Assembly (NCBI GenBank): GCA_001557505.1
Contig: LSAX01000006.1
Coordinates: forward strand, 124,001 to 188,000
DNA from: Reticulascus tulasneorum
Lineage: Eukaryota > Ascomycota > Sordariomycetes > Glomerellales > Reticulascaceae
DNA: 64,000 nucleotides
Direction of reading: 5' to 3'
Shown here: one piece after another, positions 35,504 to 44,672 of the stretch
How positions within the stretch are numbered: the stretch's first letter is position 1
Layout: each line of letters begins with the position of its first letter
Notes under the pieces: generated by a model
Told to the model about the DNA's origin: nothing
The model's input: the letters and a program-made list of their open reading frames with translations, nothing else
Database searches by the model: none
Made by a program: the position numbers and the translations under genes

Positions 35504-36501
35504 GCATCCACACAGGTTTGCCCCCCTCCGTGGCGTTTCCCCTGGAGATCCCAATGGTTCCGTCTATTTTCTCTGCCGCGTCGATCTTCAAGACCGAATC
35601 CACCCACGCTAACGCATCTTTTTGCAACCCCTCCATTCAGGGGTTGAAGGGGGCGGCTTATAGGAACTGAATCTGGCGAGCTTTGGAGTCTAGCCTACGG
35701 ACGTACTGTCGCGTTGATAACTTTGCAAACAGCCACACGCATCGCCCACCTATTATGTGTCCTATGTACGTAGTGAAGGATTGTAAATACTGCGCGACAT
35801 CTGCATGCATGTGAAAAGGGGGTTTGGAGACAGCTCTCCACATTCTACGCAAGCTCGGCCGACGTTCGTGCCCCTCTGGATCCGGAGTCGCACCTCTCGG
35901 TTTGCCGCCCTTGCTTCGTGCGCATCCATCCCATCCCACCAAGCATTCCCCCCATCGGTTGGCCGCACAATATCATGTCTCAGCACAAGACATGCAGCCT
36001 GAGACCCCATTCGCGTAGGCAGGAGAAGTACAAACGTAACAGAGTCGACCCAGCCGTGGCCATTGTCTGCAAGCACGTCCAGGCTGGGTCGACAGCGGCC
36101 AATTGAGTCATGGTTGTGGAAACATCCCCTGCCACTTCGTCCGAACCAGGCTGTACTATGTAGTGGTAGGGGAAAACGGAAAACCTTCTTGGAATCTGGC
36201 TCTTCATACTACGAAGTCCGCTACAGACTACTGTATCTCTGACATCAGTGGCCCCGGTATTTGACTACGTCGTCGCACAGATGCACTGAGGGAGTTCGCC
36301 GCCATCCCATGTTGTCTGCCCAACCACCAACACATCGACCTATCCACACCTCCCCATCCGACAAACCCCCTAGCAACTGCGAGGCACGGCCATATTGCTT
36401 AAGTACACGGATTTCTGATTGACTAAGGATCATCCATTCGATGACGATGACGTTAACAGAATAAACGCGCATGGAGTAGCTCTTCGACCGGTTCCATCTA
36501 G

Positions 36502-36537
36502 CCATCCATCCACCCATCCATCCACCCATCCATCCAC
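36502..36537. repeat. 12-bp minisatellite (CCATCCATCCAC)3
   Basis: Three exact units within a longer CCAT/CCAC-rich tract that continues, imperfectly, to about 36555. Confidence 0.9.
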
Positions 36538-36998
36538 CCATCTATCCCATCCACTCTTGCCCACAACCCGCATCCATCCATTTGCAACATCCACCGCAGA
36601 GCAGAGACTGACTGTCTTTGGCATTCACCACCCATATATTGCCAGACCCGCCCCTTCATTTACACTCCCACCTGCTCTCAATCTGAGTCCCTTTCTCACT
36701 CTCGCTGCCGGCATTGTTCTCGATTTCCTTATTCTCATCCTTCCCGTTCGCTGTATACACACTTTATCACGAACATAATCTGCCCTCGCTCCGAACCACA
36801 CTCTCGTTGAGCAGAATACGGACCAAACCTGACGAAAGCCGAACTCAGGCCCAGAAATCTTCCAACAAACGATCTGTTTCCCTGTGAAGGTTACACACCA
36901 CCCCACCTCGCAACATCATCTCATCCCACAGAGACAGCAACACTGTCACCCGTACCATCTTAATCACTTACCGTCTTTTCAAGGCACACAGTAGACAG

Positions 36999-37153
36999 GT
37001 AAGCACCCTCCTTTGCGGGTCTTGGGTGCTCAGCCCCGAGATGTTCATCTTGATGGCGCTCAAGGTCCAGCAACTTCCGCCACATTGCCCTTCACAATTT
37101 GCCCGACATCACAGCATCAACAAAGACAATTACTGACCACCTCTTTCCCATAG
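36999..37153 (+). other. Probable 5'-UTR intron of the PIR-like gene
   Basis: Donor GACAG|GTAAGC at 36999, branch TTACTGAC, acceptor CCCATAG at 37153, only five bases before the ATG at 37159. The signals are all canonical, but transcription cannot be seen from sequence. Confidence 0.6.
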
Positions 37154-37158
37154 ACATC

Positions 37159-38178
37159 ATGAAGTTCAGCATTGTCCCAGTCGTTGCCCTTGCTGGCGCT
37201 GTCTTTGCGGCCCCCCAGGCTGTCACTGAGAATGTGACGCCTACCGAGGCTGCTCCTGCAGGGTGTACTGGAAGCGCCGACGGCACTTTTGAAGTCACTA
37301 TCGTCCAGCTGGCCAAGCGCGATCTCAATGTTTGTTGCCTACCTCCTCTGTGACGTCCAAGTTCCGTTGCTAACCTCATTCAGAAGCGCTCTGACTGCTC
37401 CGGTGAAGGCATCCTAGTGATGAGTCTGAAGGACGGTGTTCTCAAGGATGCCCAAGGACGAACTGGATACATCGCTTCCAACTTCCAGTTCCAGTTTGAT
37501 GGGCCTCCTCAGGCCGGTGCGATCTACACTGGCGGCTTCTCAGCGTGCGGCAATGGATCCCTGGCCCTTGGTGGATCGACGACTTTCTACCAATGCCTCT
37601 CAGGAAACTTCTACAATCTGTACGACCGTCACTGGGCTGCCCAGTGTGAGCCCATTCATATGAACTTGTTGGAATGTGGTGCCGGAGGATATGTTGGAGG
37701 AGAAATGTCTGACGGCCAGATTGTTGGCACAACCATGGTTGTCACTACCATTGTCACTGTCCTTTCAGATGGTCAGCCACAAGTCGTGCCTACTACGATT
37801 CCGATTCCAATGTGCCAAATAGGTGATGGTCAGGTCCAGGCGCACACTACTCCATGTGCCGAGATTCCTCTCCCGACTATTACTGCGACACCTATCAGCC
37901 AGATTTCAGATGGGCAGGTTCAAGTTCCGCCACCAGCAACTGGAGCGCCAGCACCGGGCACAACAGCCCCACCAGCTGTGACAACTGCACCAGCAGTTTT
38001 GCCTTCAGTGTCTGCACCATCAAACAATTCGGCGCCAGTCTCTATCCCAACGGTTCCGACAACCGCAGCTGCAAGCTCGACGCCGTCTGAGGTGCCTGTG
38101 AACGGTGCTCAGAAGTTCGGCCCCAGCTCCATGGTCGCCCTGGTGGTCGGAATCGCTGGCGCCATGTGGTGCCTCTGA
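37159..38178 (+). CDS. PIR-like GPI-anchored cell-wall protein
   Basis: Two exons, join(37159..37329, 37384..38178), 321 residues; 54-bp intron with GTTTGT donor and CTAAC branch site. Residues 1-18 are a signal peptide (MKFSIVPVVALAGAVFA). A dibasic LAKR Kex2-type site occurs near residue 53 and KR again right after the splice. Residues about 58-150 form a Cys-containing domain (KRSDCSGEGILVMSLKDG, FSACGNGSLALGG, TTFYQCLSG, WAAQCEPIHM) like the conserved C-terminal domain of yeast PIR proteins. Four copies of a DGQ repeat follow (EMSDGQIV, VLSDGQPQ, QIGDGQVQ, QISDGQVQ); in PIR proteins the Gln of this repeat forms an ester bond to beta-1,3-glucan. Then comes a Pro/Thr/Ser-rich O-mannosylation stalk and a C-terminal hydrophobic tail (SSMVALVVGIAGAMWCL) fitting a GPI signal. 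Order of domain and repeats is reversed relative to yeast Pir1. Confidence 0.88.
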
Positions 38179-38773
38179 ATGACACTGTCATTCCTTCAGG
38201 AAAGCAAGTTGGGCGAGGTAACAGAAGCCTCAGGAATATAATTTTAAGTTGCCCAAGGGCCATTGCATTGCGTTCGCACTTGCGGCCGGGTGGAAAAGTC
38301 TGTCCGAATTTACTGGCAGTACTTAAATGTGGTGAATGAATTAGACCGATACGGCATATTTCCAGGAATCAAGAAATTCAGGGGAGTGTCGCACTCTCCA
38401 AGTCATACACCATTCACATTGGGTAGTTAGTACCCGAACCGATGAAATAGATGCAATCAAATGTACATGCCGTTAATACCATATCGCGGTGCCGCTACGT
38501 GAAGTCGTGTACGACGTACTCAGTGTAATGTCAAGCTTGAACAGGTAATTATAATTGTGAACTTGGTCGTTTGTTGTCGCAACCTTTTGCTCATTGCCGA
38601 GATATGACCGACCGCCATGGAGAGAATCGGAAATTCGGTATTAATTTCTTCCGGGAGCGAACTCTAGCTCCAGTGAATTACATAATATTTCAGCATTCAG
38701 AATACTTTCGACTTCCACCCCGCCACCATCTTGCGACAACTCGCACTACGGTAAACCACCACATCGTTCTAGG
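38179..38773. other. Intergenic region between cell-wall and WBP4-like genes
   Basis: About 600 bp, 3' flank of the PIR-like gene and promoter of the next; a CT/AC-rich stretch lies just before the ATG at 38774. Nothing else seen. Confidence 0.5.
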
Positions 38774-39646
38774 ATGTCCGAGTACTGGAAGTCCACCCCA
38801 AAGTACTGGTGCAAGCATTGCAGCGTCTTTGTTCGCGACACTAAGCTTGAACGCCAAAACCATGAGACAACAGCCAAGCACCAAGGGTCGCTAAAGCGTT
38901 TCCTTCGAGATCTCCACCGAGGCCACGAAAATGAAGAGCGAAACAAAGAGCGGGCTCGTCGTGAGGTTGAGCGCTTGAACGGTGTCGTCTCAGCGTCTTC
39001 CTCTTCGACTCCCCGCTCAGGTCAGAATGCCGTCCCTTCCACATCAGCCTCGGCAGACCCGGAAGCTGCACGGCAGCGGCAGATGGAACAGCTAGCGGAT
39101 TTGGGTGTGTCAATACCAACTGCGTTCCGAGGCGATATGTCTTTACCTGGAGAATGGACCGTTACATCAACAAGGGTGCTTACAAAGGAGGAAGAAGACG
39201 GAAGTGGGGCTTCTGTCGGCACGAAGGCCACGGGCGTCAGGAAGAGAGAGCTCACAGAAGATGAGCAAGAAGCGGAAGAGGCCATGAAAGGCCTGTTTAA
39301 GCGCTCTAAAAATTGGGGACGGGATCTGAAGGCGATGCCTGGAGACGATATCGACTTGGACGCTTTGCTGAGTGGATCACTCCTGCCGCCCATCAAGAAG
39401 GAGGAAGCACAAGATTCGGTTACAAAGGAAGATGACGTTGAAGATACCCCGCGAGACTCAAAGGTGGAAGAGCCGGATGTCAAGAGCGAGCCGGTTGAGG
39501 AAGCTCCGGGCTTGAGCGACTTCACCTCGAACAAGCTCGAGCCGCCAATATTAGAGGACTCTGCTATTAAGGCCGAGGATGCTGGCAATGTGCCGGCTCC
39601 AATTGTCTTCAAGAAGCGGAAACCAAAGAACATTCGGCAAAAGTGA
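38774..39646 (+). CDS. Matrin-type zinc-finger spliceosomal protein (WBP4/FBP21-like)
   Basis: Intronless, 290 residues. Residues 3-40 form a U1-type (matrin) C2H2 zinc finger: YWKSTPKYWCKHCSVFV with C13, C16, H30 and H36. This MSEYWKSxPKxWC start is typical of WBP4/FBP21, a pre-mRNA splicing factor of the B complex, and of its fungal counterparts. A charged helix follows (ENEERNKERARREVERL), then Ser-rich and acidic low-complexity sequence. Human FBP21 has two WW domains; none is visible here, as in other fungal members. The C-terminal half carries three consensus SUMO-acceptor motifs (IKKE 207-210, VKSE 236-239, IKAE 265-268) and ends in a basic KKRKPK patch that could be a nuclear signal. 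Confidence 0.85.
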   Translation: MSEYWKSTPKYWCKHCSVFVRDTKLERQNHETTAKHQGSLKRFLRDLHRGHENEERNKERARREVERLNGVVSASSSSTPRSGQNAVPSTSASADPEAARQRQMEQLADLGVSIPTAFRGDMSLPGEWTVTSTRVLTKEEEDGSGASVGTKATGVRKRELTEDEQEAEEAMKGLFKRSKNWGRDLKAMPGDDIDLDALLSGSLLPPIKKEEAQDSVTKEDDVEDTPRDSKVEEPDVKSEPVEEAPGLSDFTSNKLEPPILEDSAIKAEDAGNVPAPIVFKKRKPKNIRQK

Positions 39647-39985
39647 ACTTCTTGTGTTAGCGACACGGGTCATAGCATTGGCGTTGGGGCAAAATATGAT
39701 CAATAATTGCCTTTTTTTTTTCCTTCTCTAGAGCAGATAGATTGAGTCACATACATCTAATATCGATGGCATGCGAGCTAGTCTGGTGCATTGTCGAACA
39801 CTGGACCATTTATGTGGACGCTGATGCCTTCTTTCTGCCCCTCCAAGGAGCCTCAAAATGGCTAGTGCGGGCCCACGTGACCTCTTCATGATCACCCTTT
39901 CGAGCCTCTGTCCCTGTTCTCCTTTTATATCACTGACTACAATCCTCAGTTTCCTTATGCAAGGGAGAATGAAATAGGTGATATA
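39647..39985. other. Intergenic region, promoter of the MAL-type regulator
   Basis: About 340 bp, with a 10-11 base T run near 39711-39721. Confidence 0.5.
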
Positions 39986-41461
39986 ATGGCCGAGCTGCCC
40001 ACCCATCAGTCCGGCCATACCATCCGCCACGACGGATCCGAAGATGACCCGTTCATCAGCCATGTTGGCTCGCAGGCCAAAAGGCACAGGAATGGCACAG
40101 CTGGTGATGGGAACGCGCCAAAGAAGCGTGCACAAGTGCCCATGGCCTGCCACCGATGCAAATCCTCCCGCCGGAAGTGCAGTGACTTTCGCCCATGCCA
40201 ACGATGTGTCGATGCCGGCCTAGAAGCGCATTGTTTGGGCGTCTCTGTTCGCCCAGAACAGAGAATCACAGATCTGCTCACTGCCAGGACCATTGATTAC
40301 TGTGCAGAGCGGTTCCTTGCTCGCCTGAGTCCTACAATCCCAATCATCACTCCAGAGTATATCGCCAGACTAAAAGCCAAGGTGGAATCCCATGAGGACG
40401 GAAATGAAGCATACTGCGTTCTCGTCGCGATGTGTGCCCTGGTCTTGCTTCAGGTCGAGGAACCAGATGGGTGGTTCTCGCTGGGTGTGATACTTGAAAA
40501 CAACGCGACATTTGGACGGATGCTTTTTGAACAGGCGCTCGATGTTCACCACCGTATTCCTAGAAGGTCAAATCCTTCCTTCGAACAAGTTCTTCTTAAC
40601 TTTCTCATCTATGCCTGTCATGCGGGGCTATTCCACCACAGCCAAGCCTTCTTATTCATCAGAGAAGCGACGACGCAATTCCTCTTACTGAGATCTGATG
40701 GAAACCCCACGCAGGTTCAAGATGATGTGGCTAGAAGGTTATCCAATAGACTGTTCTGGGTGTTACTCATATCGGAGCGGTCACACGCAATCCGCTACCG
40801 CCGGCCCGTCACATTGCAGATCACCGCGGACACTCCCGCCCCGGACAGCGATCCTGAACTTATTGGGTTCTGGAGTCTTGCGGCTTTATTTCGGCCTCTG
40901 GATACATCCTTTATCGCCCTGCTGAATCAGGAAAAGGTGGCATCTCCGCCTTCGCCCTTGTCTCTGGAATATATCGAAACGTCCATCAATGTTGCTCTTA
41001 GATCTACCTTCGAGCTACAGGATACGCAGAAATCAAATCTCCGCGTAACGCAGCTGTGGCTGCGCATTATTCTCTGGCAATTACGGCTACGGTTCGGTCA
41101 TCTATCTGAGCATTCCCACCAACCGAGTCTCACGTACTCTTACCCCCTTGAGGTCGCCAAGGAGCTTACAATGTCAACGCGAGACTTGGCCCTCGGCAGC
41201 ATGAAGGTCCATGGGGTTGGGCTCACAGAAAAACTGTATGACATTGCCTCGGCGGTGGTGGACGTATTGGCGCGGGTCCCCTTGGGACCATCCAGCCCAC
41301 ACGGTATGGGCTCTGGGCCAGATGAAGATCTCGCGTATCTGCGTCACTTGATTTCAGCTCTTCCGGGAGGTACAGCCATCTACGACCCATTACTCGATAA
41401 ACACATTCAGCAAGCATTGCCAAACAGTACACATCGCCCACTACAAACCGATCCAGTTTGA
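39986..41461 (+). CDS. Zn2Cys6 transcription factor, probable maltose (MAL) regulator
   Basis: Intronless, 491 residues. Residues about 47-84 hold a basic stretch (PKKRAQVPMACHRC) and a complete binuclear zinc cluster: CHRCKSSRRKC, then CQRC, then C, spaced C-x2-C-x6-C-x5-C-x2-C-x8-C. The rest is helical and consistent with the regulatory domain of yeast MAL activators and Aspergillus MalR, including GKxxRLSNRLFWVLLISERSHAIRYRRP-like sequence near 245-275. The gene lies next to an alpha-glucoside permease and a maltase, the same three-gene set as the yeast MAL loci and the Aspergillus oryzae malR/malP/malT cluster. It therefore probably activates them in the presence of maltose. Tail-to-tail with the permease gene, 145 bp apart. 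Confidence 0.85.
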   Translation: MAELPTHQSGHTIRHDGSEDDPFISHVGSQAKRHRNGTAGDGNAPKKRAQVPMACHRCKSSRRKCSDFRPCQRCVDAGLEAHCLGVSVRPEQRITDLLTARTIDYCAERFLARLSPTIPIITPEYIARLKAKVESHEDGNEAYCVLVAMCALVLLQVEEPDGWFSLGVILENNATFGRMLFEQALDVHHRIPRRSNPSFEQVLLNFLIYACHAGLFHHSQAFLFIREATTQFLLLRSDGNPTQVQDDVARRLSNRLFWVLLISERSHAIRYRRPVTLQITADTPAPDSDPELIGFWSLAALFRPLDTSFIALLNQEKVASPPSPLSLEYIETSINVALRSTFELQDTQKSNLRVTQLWLRIILWQLRLRFGHLSEHSHQPSLTYSYPLEVAKELTMSTRDLALGSMKVHGVGLTEKLYDIASAVVDVLARVPLGPSSPHGMGSGPDEDLAYLRHLISALPGGTAIYDPLLDKHIQQALPNSTHRPLQTDPV

Positions 41462-41606
41462 ACCAGCAGATGGTTTGGGGTAAACAATATATGTCTCAAG
41501 CGTCACTACGCATAGCTTACTTAATTAAGTTTATTATGCTATCAGGTACTCTGTACTGCGGTCAATCTATCAATGATTGCGCGTGATTCAATATCACCAT
41601 TTAAAA

Positions 41607-43401
41607 TCACCTATCCTCATCAGCCGCGGTAGACAATCTCTTCGCACTTCCAAAGTCTTGAGTGTAAGGATCGATCTTCGTCGTTGCGAACTTCCTCGCA
41701 GGAACTTTGGTCTGAAACAGCATATCCAGCTCGGCATATGTGCGGTCTTTTGGTTCGGGGAGACGGAAGAAGACCCAGATGGTGGCTAGGAAGCATGTGC
41801 CTGCCCAGAAAAACGCAGTGCGAGCACCCCAGTTCCAAGCGGTGGAAGAAAGCTGGTAGTTGGTCATGACGTTGACGAAAATGTTGCTCGCGTTGTAAGC
41901 GGCCCTGGCTAATACGATAGTCTTCGCCTTTAGTCGGGTCGACGAAAGTTCCGAAACCAGTGAGTACGTCACGGGCCCCACGGCGAAGTCATACACGAAT
42001 GTGAAGACGATAAGCATCGCAGCGATAGCCCATATTCCAGCGTTGCTGTCGGAGAACGATAGCGAGCCGACGATGATCAGGAGCAGGAACTGACAGCAGA
42101 GACCGGTGAAGTGGATCTTGCGTCGACCAACTCTGGACATGAGGAGCCAGGACCCGGCAGTGCCAACGATTCCGAGCGCGTATTGTCCCATGGAGAGGGA
42201 GAACGAGTTGCCTGGATCCATTCCGGCTTGAGTCATAAAGTAGGCGAAGTAGCCCATGAGGTTCTGTCCGCCAAGAGTTTGGACGAGCCAGATGCCAATC
42301 ACGATCTCAGTCCTGCGCAAGTCGATGCCTTTAAAGCAATCCCTATAGGACACGCCCTCTTTCAGTTGCTTCTCAAGCTCGTTTGTATGCTCTATCATGG
42401 CAATGGTCTCGTCCGCGTTGAAGCCTGGCTGATTACGCGACGTCAATCGGAGGAGAGACTTTTTAGCCGCAGCCTTGTCGTTGTGCCGAACATACCACCA
42501 TGGGGACCTGGAAGGCAAGGTGGTTAGCATATACGCATATGATGTAGGTTCTTGCAACTTACTCTGGCGCGAAGAATAATCCGGCGAGAATGGGAACTGG
42601 CCACACCCATTGCACTCCGAACGGGATTCTGTACGCCCATTCATCTGTCCTTCCAACGGAACCCTTGTTTACAGCAGCCGCAAAGAATTGCCCTATGACC
42701 TATTTACAGTCAGTTGCTGAACACATCCAAACCTAGAACTAGGTTATGCTTACCCAGCACATATTGATGAACGTGGTCAGGTACGGCCTCAAGACAACAG
42801 GCGCCACCTCGGAGGCATACGCCGGAGTGACGCTTTGGAAGGCGCCCCATGGGATACCTGATTGAGTTAGCTATCGTTCCATATTTTGTGCAAGATGAGA
42901 CTTACCACAGAGGACCTCGCCTACCACCAAGACTTGGACGTTTGGTGCGAAGAATAGGACAAAGATGAAGCAGATCATGAGGATCAGCGACCCGATCGTC
43001 GTGACCTTGTACCCATACCGATCAGATGTCCACCCAGCCATGATCAGCCCGATGATTTCGCCCGCTCGTGCCCCGTTCGAGAGCCCAGACTGCCATGCCG
43101 CTGATACGGCATACTTGCCGTTGGCAGCATTGTATGTCCCGTACTTGCGATTGAAGGTAGGCGACGCATACAAGCTTCCCAGCAGGGCGAGGTCGTAACC
43201 CTCCATGATGAGGGTGCTGGAGAGCAGGACGGACCAGCCGATGGCCTTGGGGTAGGTCTTGATCGCTTGCAACAAAGACATGTTGTGTTCTGATTGCGAT
43301 GCGTGTTTGGCTTCAGAAAGGAGAACCTCAGCCTGGACTGTCTCATCATGATGAGCGCCCATCTCCTTGTCAGGAGCGATATTTGACTTTTCGCCTGCCA
43401 T
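41607..43401 (-). CDS. Alpha-glucoside (maltose) permease, MFS sugar porter
   Basis: Four exons, complement(41607..42507, 42563..42699, 42754..42857, 42906..43401), 545 residues. Introns are 48, 54 and 55 bp with GTAAGT, GTAAGC and GTAAGT donors; splicing rebuilds [36 protein letters not shown] and [15 protein letters not shown]. Twelve membrane spans are expected. Family signatures: [21 protein letters not shown] in TM1, [10 protein letters not shown] (motif A), PESPWWYV in place of the PESPRWL found in hexose carriers, and [17 protein letters not shown] and PESPWW are typical of yeast MAL/AGT-type alpha-glucoside:H+ symporters. The gene is divergent from the maltase at 44673 over 1.27 kb. 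Expected at the plasma membrane, importing maltose or related glucosides. Confidence 0.92.
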
Positions 43402-44108
43402 GGTTGTTGGTGGAAGACTCCCAGAAGAGAAAATGGTTCAAGAAGAGAGTTGGGCAGAAGCTGGAAGGGTGCTGGAGAAGGAGGAGTCTAGCTTTCGAGA
43501 TGAGAGGGCATTCATGACTTATTTATCCTCGAGACAACTGGACATGACAATAAGCAACAGCAGGGGTCCAACCCGGGGGAAAGGATTTGCGAGCGGGCGA
43601 GCGAGGTCGTCTGACGGTGGCATCGGTAGAAACCATCCCAGCTTCTTGGAATTGGGAATTGTGGGGATGCGGAGGCGAGGGAATGGGTGTTGATGTGGAG
43701 TGGCGGGGTTGAATGAGATTGGATGAGAGGAGACCTTGAAGGTCCGGCCAGCGAGAAAGCGTAAACTTTTTAGCTTGGCAGTATTCACTCCAAGCCCATC
43801 CGTTGGCGCATGGGTGGGTGACAAAGGTGATCTTCTGCCTTTCTGATATGATGACTTTTGTGCCGGGTTCAGATGGCGTTTCGGCAGAACGAACATGTAT
43901 CGACGCGCCGACTTGTTGCAACGGCCTTGCAAGACACCACTTCTCAACGGATTACAGTGCTGGAGGGTCCGAAGAAGAACAGTACTCACCAGCCATGATC
44001 ACTAGCACAATAAGGTAGTAAGGGCTCCACGCGCCCAGCCGAGCACATGCGCCTGTTCCCATATTCAACCGTCGTTTCAAGAACCCGGATTTCGATACGT
44101 ATCTCAAT

Positions 44109-44132
44109 CTGGGGTTCATGGACAATGTGGGG
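44109..44132. promoter_or_regulatory. Pair of CreA-type (SYGGRG) sites
   Basis: CTGGGG at 44109-44114 and GTGGGG at 44127-44132. Fungal CreA/Cre1 binds SYGGRG, and closely paired sites are usually needed for carbon catabolite repression. Their place in a maltose-gene promoter fits. Short motifs like this also occur by chance. Confidence 0.45.
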
Positions 44133-44168
44133 TGACGTGAGTGGCATACTCATGGGGGGACAGGGATT

Positions 44169-44284
44169 GCGGAGTCTAGCGGAGTCTAGCTAACTTTCAT
44201 TGAAGCTAGCGGAGCTGTTCCGCACTTAGCTCACAACGTCTCCAACAGCTGCTGGTCCAAAACTTTCATCGGCGGAGTCTCCGC
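44169..44284. promoter_or_regulatory. CGG-repeat array, probable zinc-cluster operator
   Basis: GCGGAGTCTA occurs twice in tandem, placing CGG at 44170 and 44180 (CGG-N7-CGG direct repeat). CGG at 44210 faces CCG at 44220 (CGG-N7-CCG inverted). A perfect 13-bp palindrome GCGGAGTCTCCGC lies at 44272-44284. The shared GCGGAGTCT core in three places suggests one binding protein, most simply the regulator encoded at 39986. Confidence 0.6.
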
Positions 44285-44672
44285 GTTTTCACCGCACCAT
44301 CCACTGTTATACCAGTAAACCTCCGCTTCGGCGCCAATTTCTGTCTTCGGCATTAGAGTCTCGTGCCGAAGAAAACCAACCGGGAGTTGGTCACGCAGAT
44401 ATGTTCGGTGCAAAACCCCTCGCTTACTTGGGAGTTGGATTCTTATCCTCCCAGGTAGTATGTACCTGTGTGGACTCTGCGGAGCCCGTAAAATTGCCAC
44501 CCCATCCCATCTCGTTCTCCACGCGAGACGCAGATCATCGGCCAAGTATGAAGTGTTCCTCAAGTGTGGACAAGCAAACCTCCTCCATTTCTCGTCCTTT
44601 ACCTTATCACCTCTGTTCTTGCTCACTTTCTTGTTACCTCACATATCTTGTCAACAAAGAGCGGCATACGCA

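Larger units (their letters stand above)
31878..37158. other. Gene-poor 5.3-kb intergenic stretch
   Basis: No convincing gene. It contains a perfect 10-bp inverted repeat (32568-32590), a weak small-ORF candidate (32868-33028), a 12-bp tandem duplication (35475-35503), a 12-bp minisatellite (36502-36537), and the long 5' region and 5'-UTR intron of the cell-wall protein gene at its right end. Many open frames from 33.2 to 36.2 kb on both strands are short, low-complexity and mutually overlapping; I see no transposon hallmarks. Confidence 0.5.
43402..44672. promoter_or_regulatory. Shared divergent promoter region of maltose permease and maltase
   Basis: 1.27 kb between the two start codons. 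The permease-side half contains long antisense open frames with no protein character. The maltase-side half holds a dense group of CGG triplets and two CreA-type boxes, listed separately. Confidence 0.65.

Noticed and set aside
33222..36207. Numerous overlapping short open frames on both strands
   Set aside because: None exceeds about 135 codons, none has coherent composition, and no terminal repeats, transposase or reverse-transcriptase motifs were seen.
39728..40201. Minus-strand 157-codon open frame
   Set aside because: Antisense to the start of the MAL-type regulator and without protein character.
43519..43989. Minus-strand 156-codon open frame in the MAL promoter
   Set aside because: Low-complexity, Pro/Ser-rich and overlapping other open frames; no family match. 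Upstream permease exon also considered and rejected because no splice joins it in phase.
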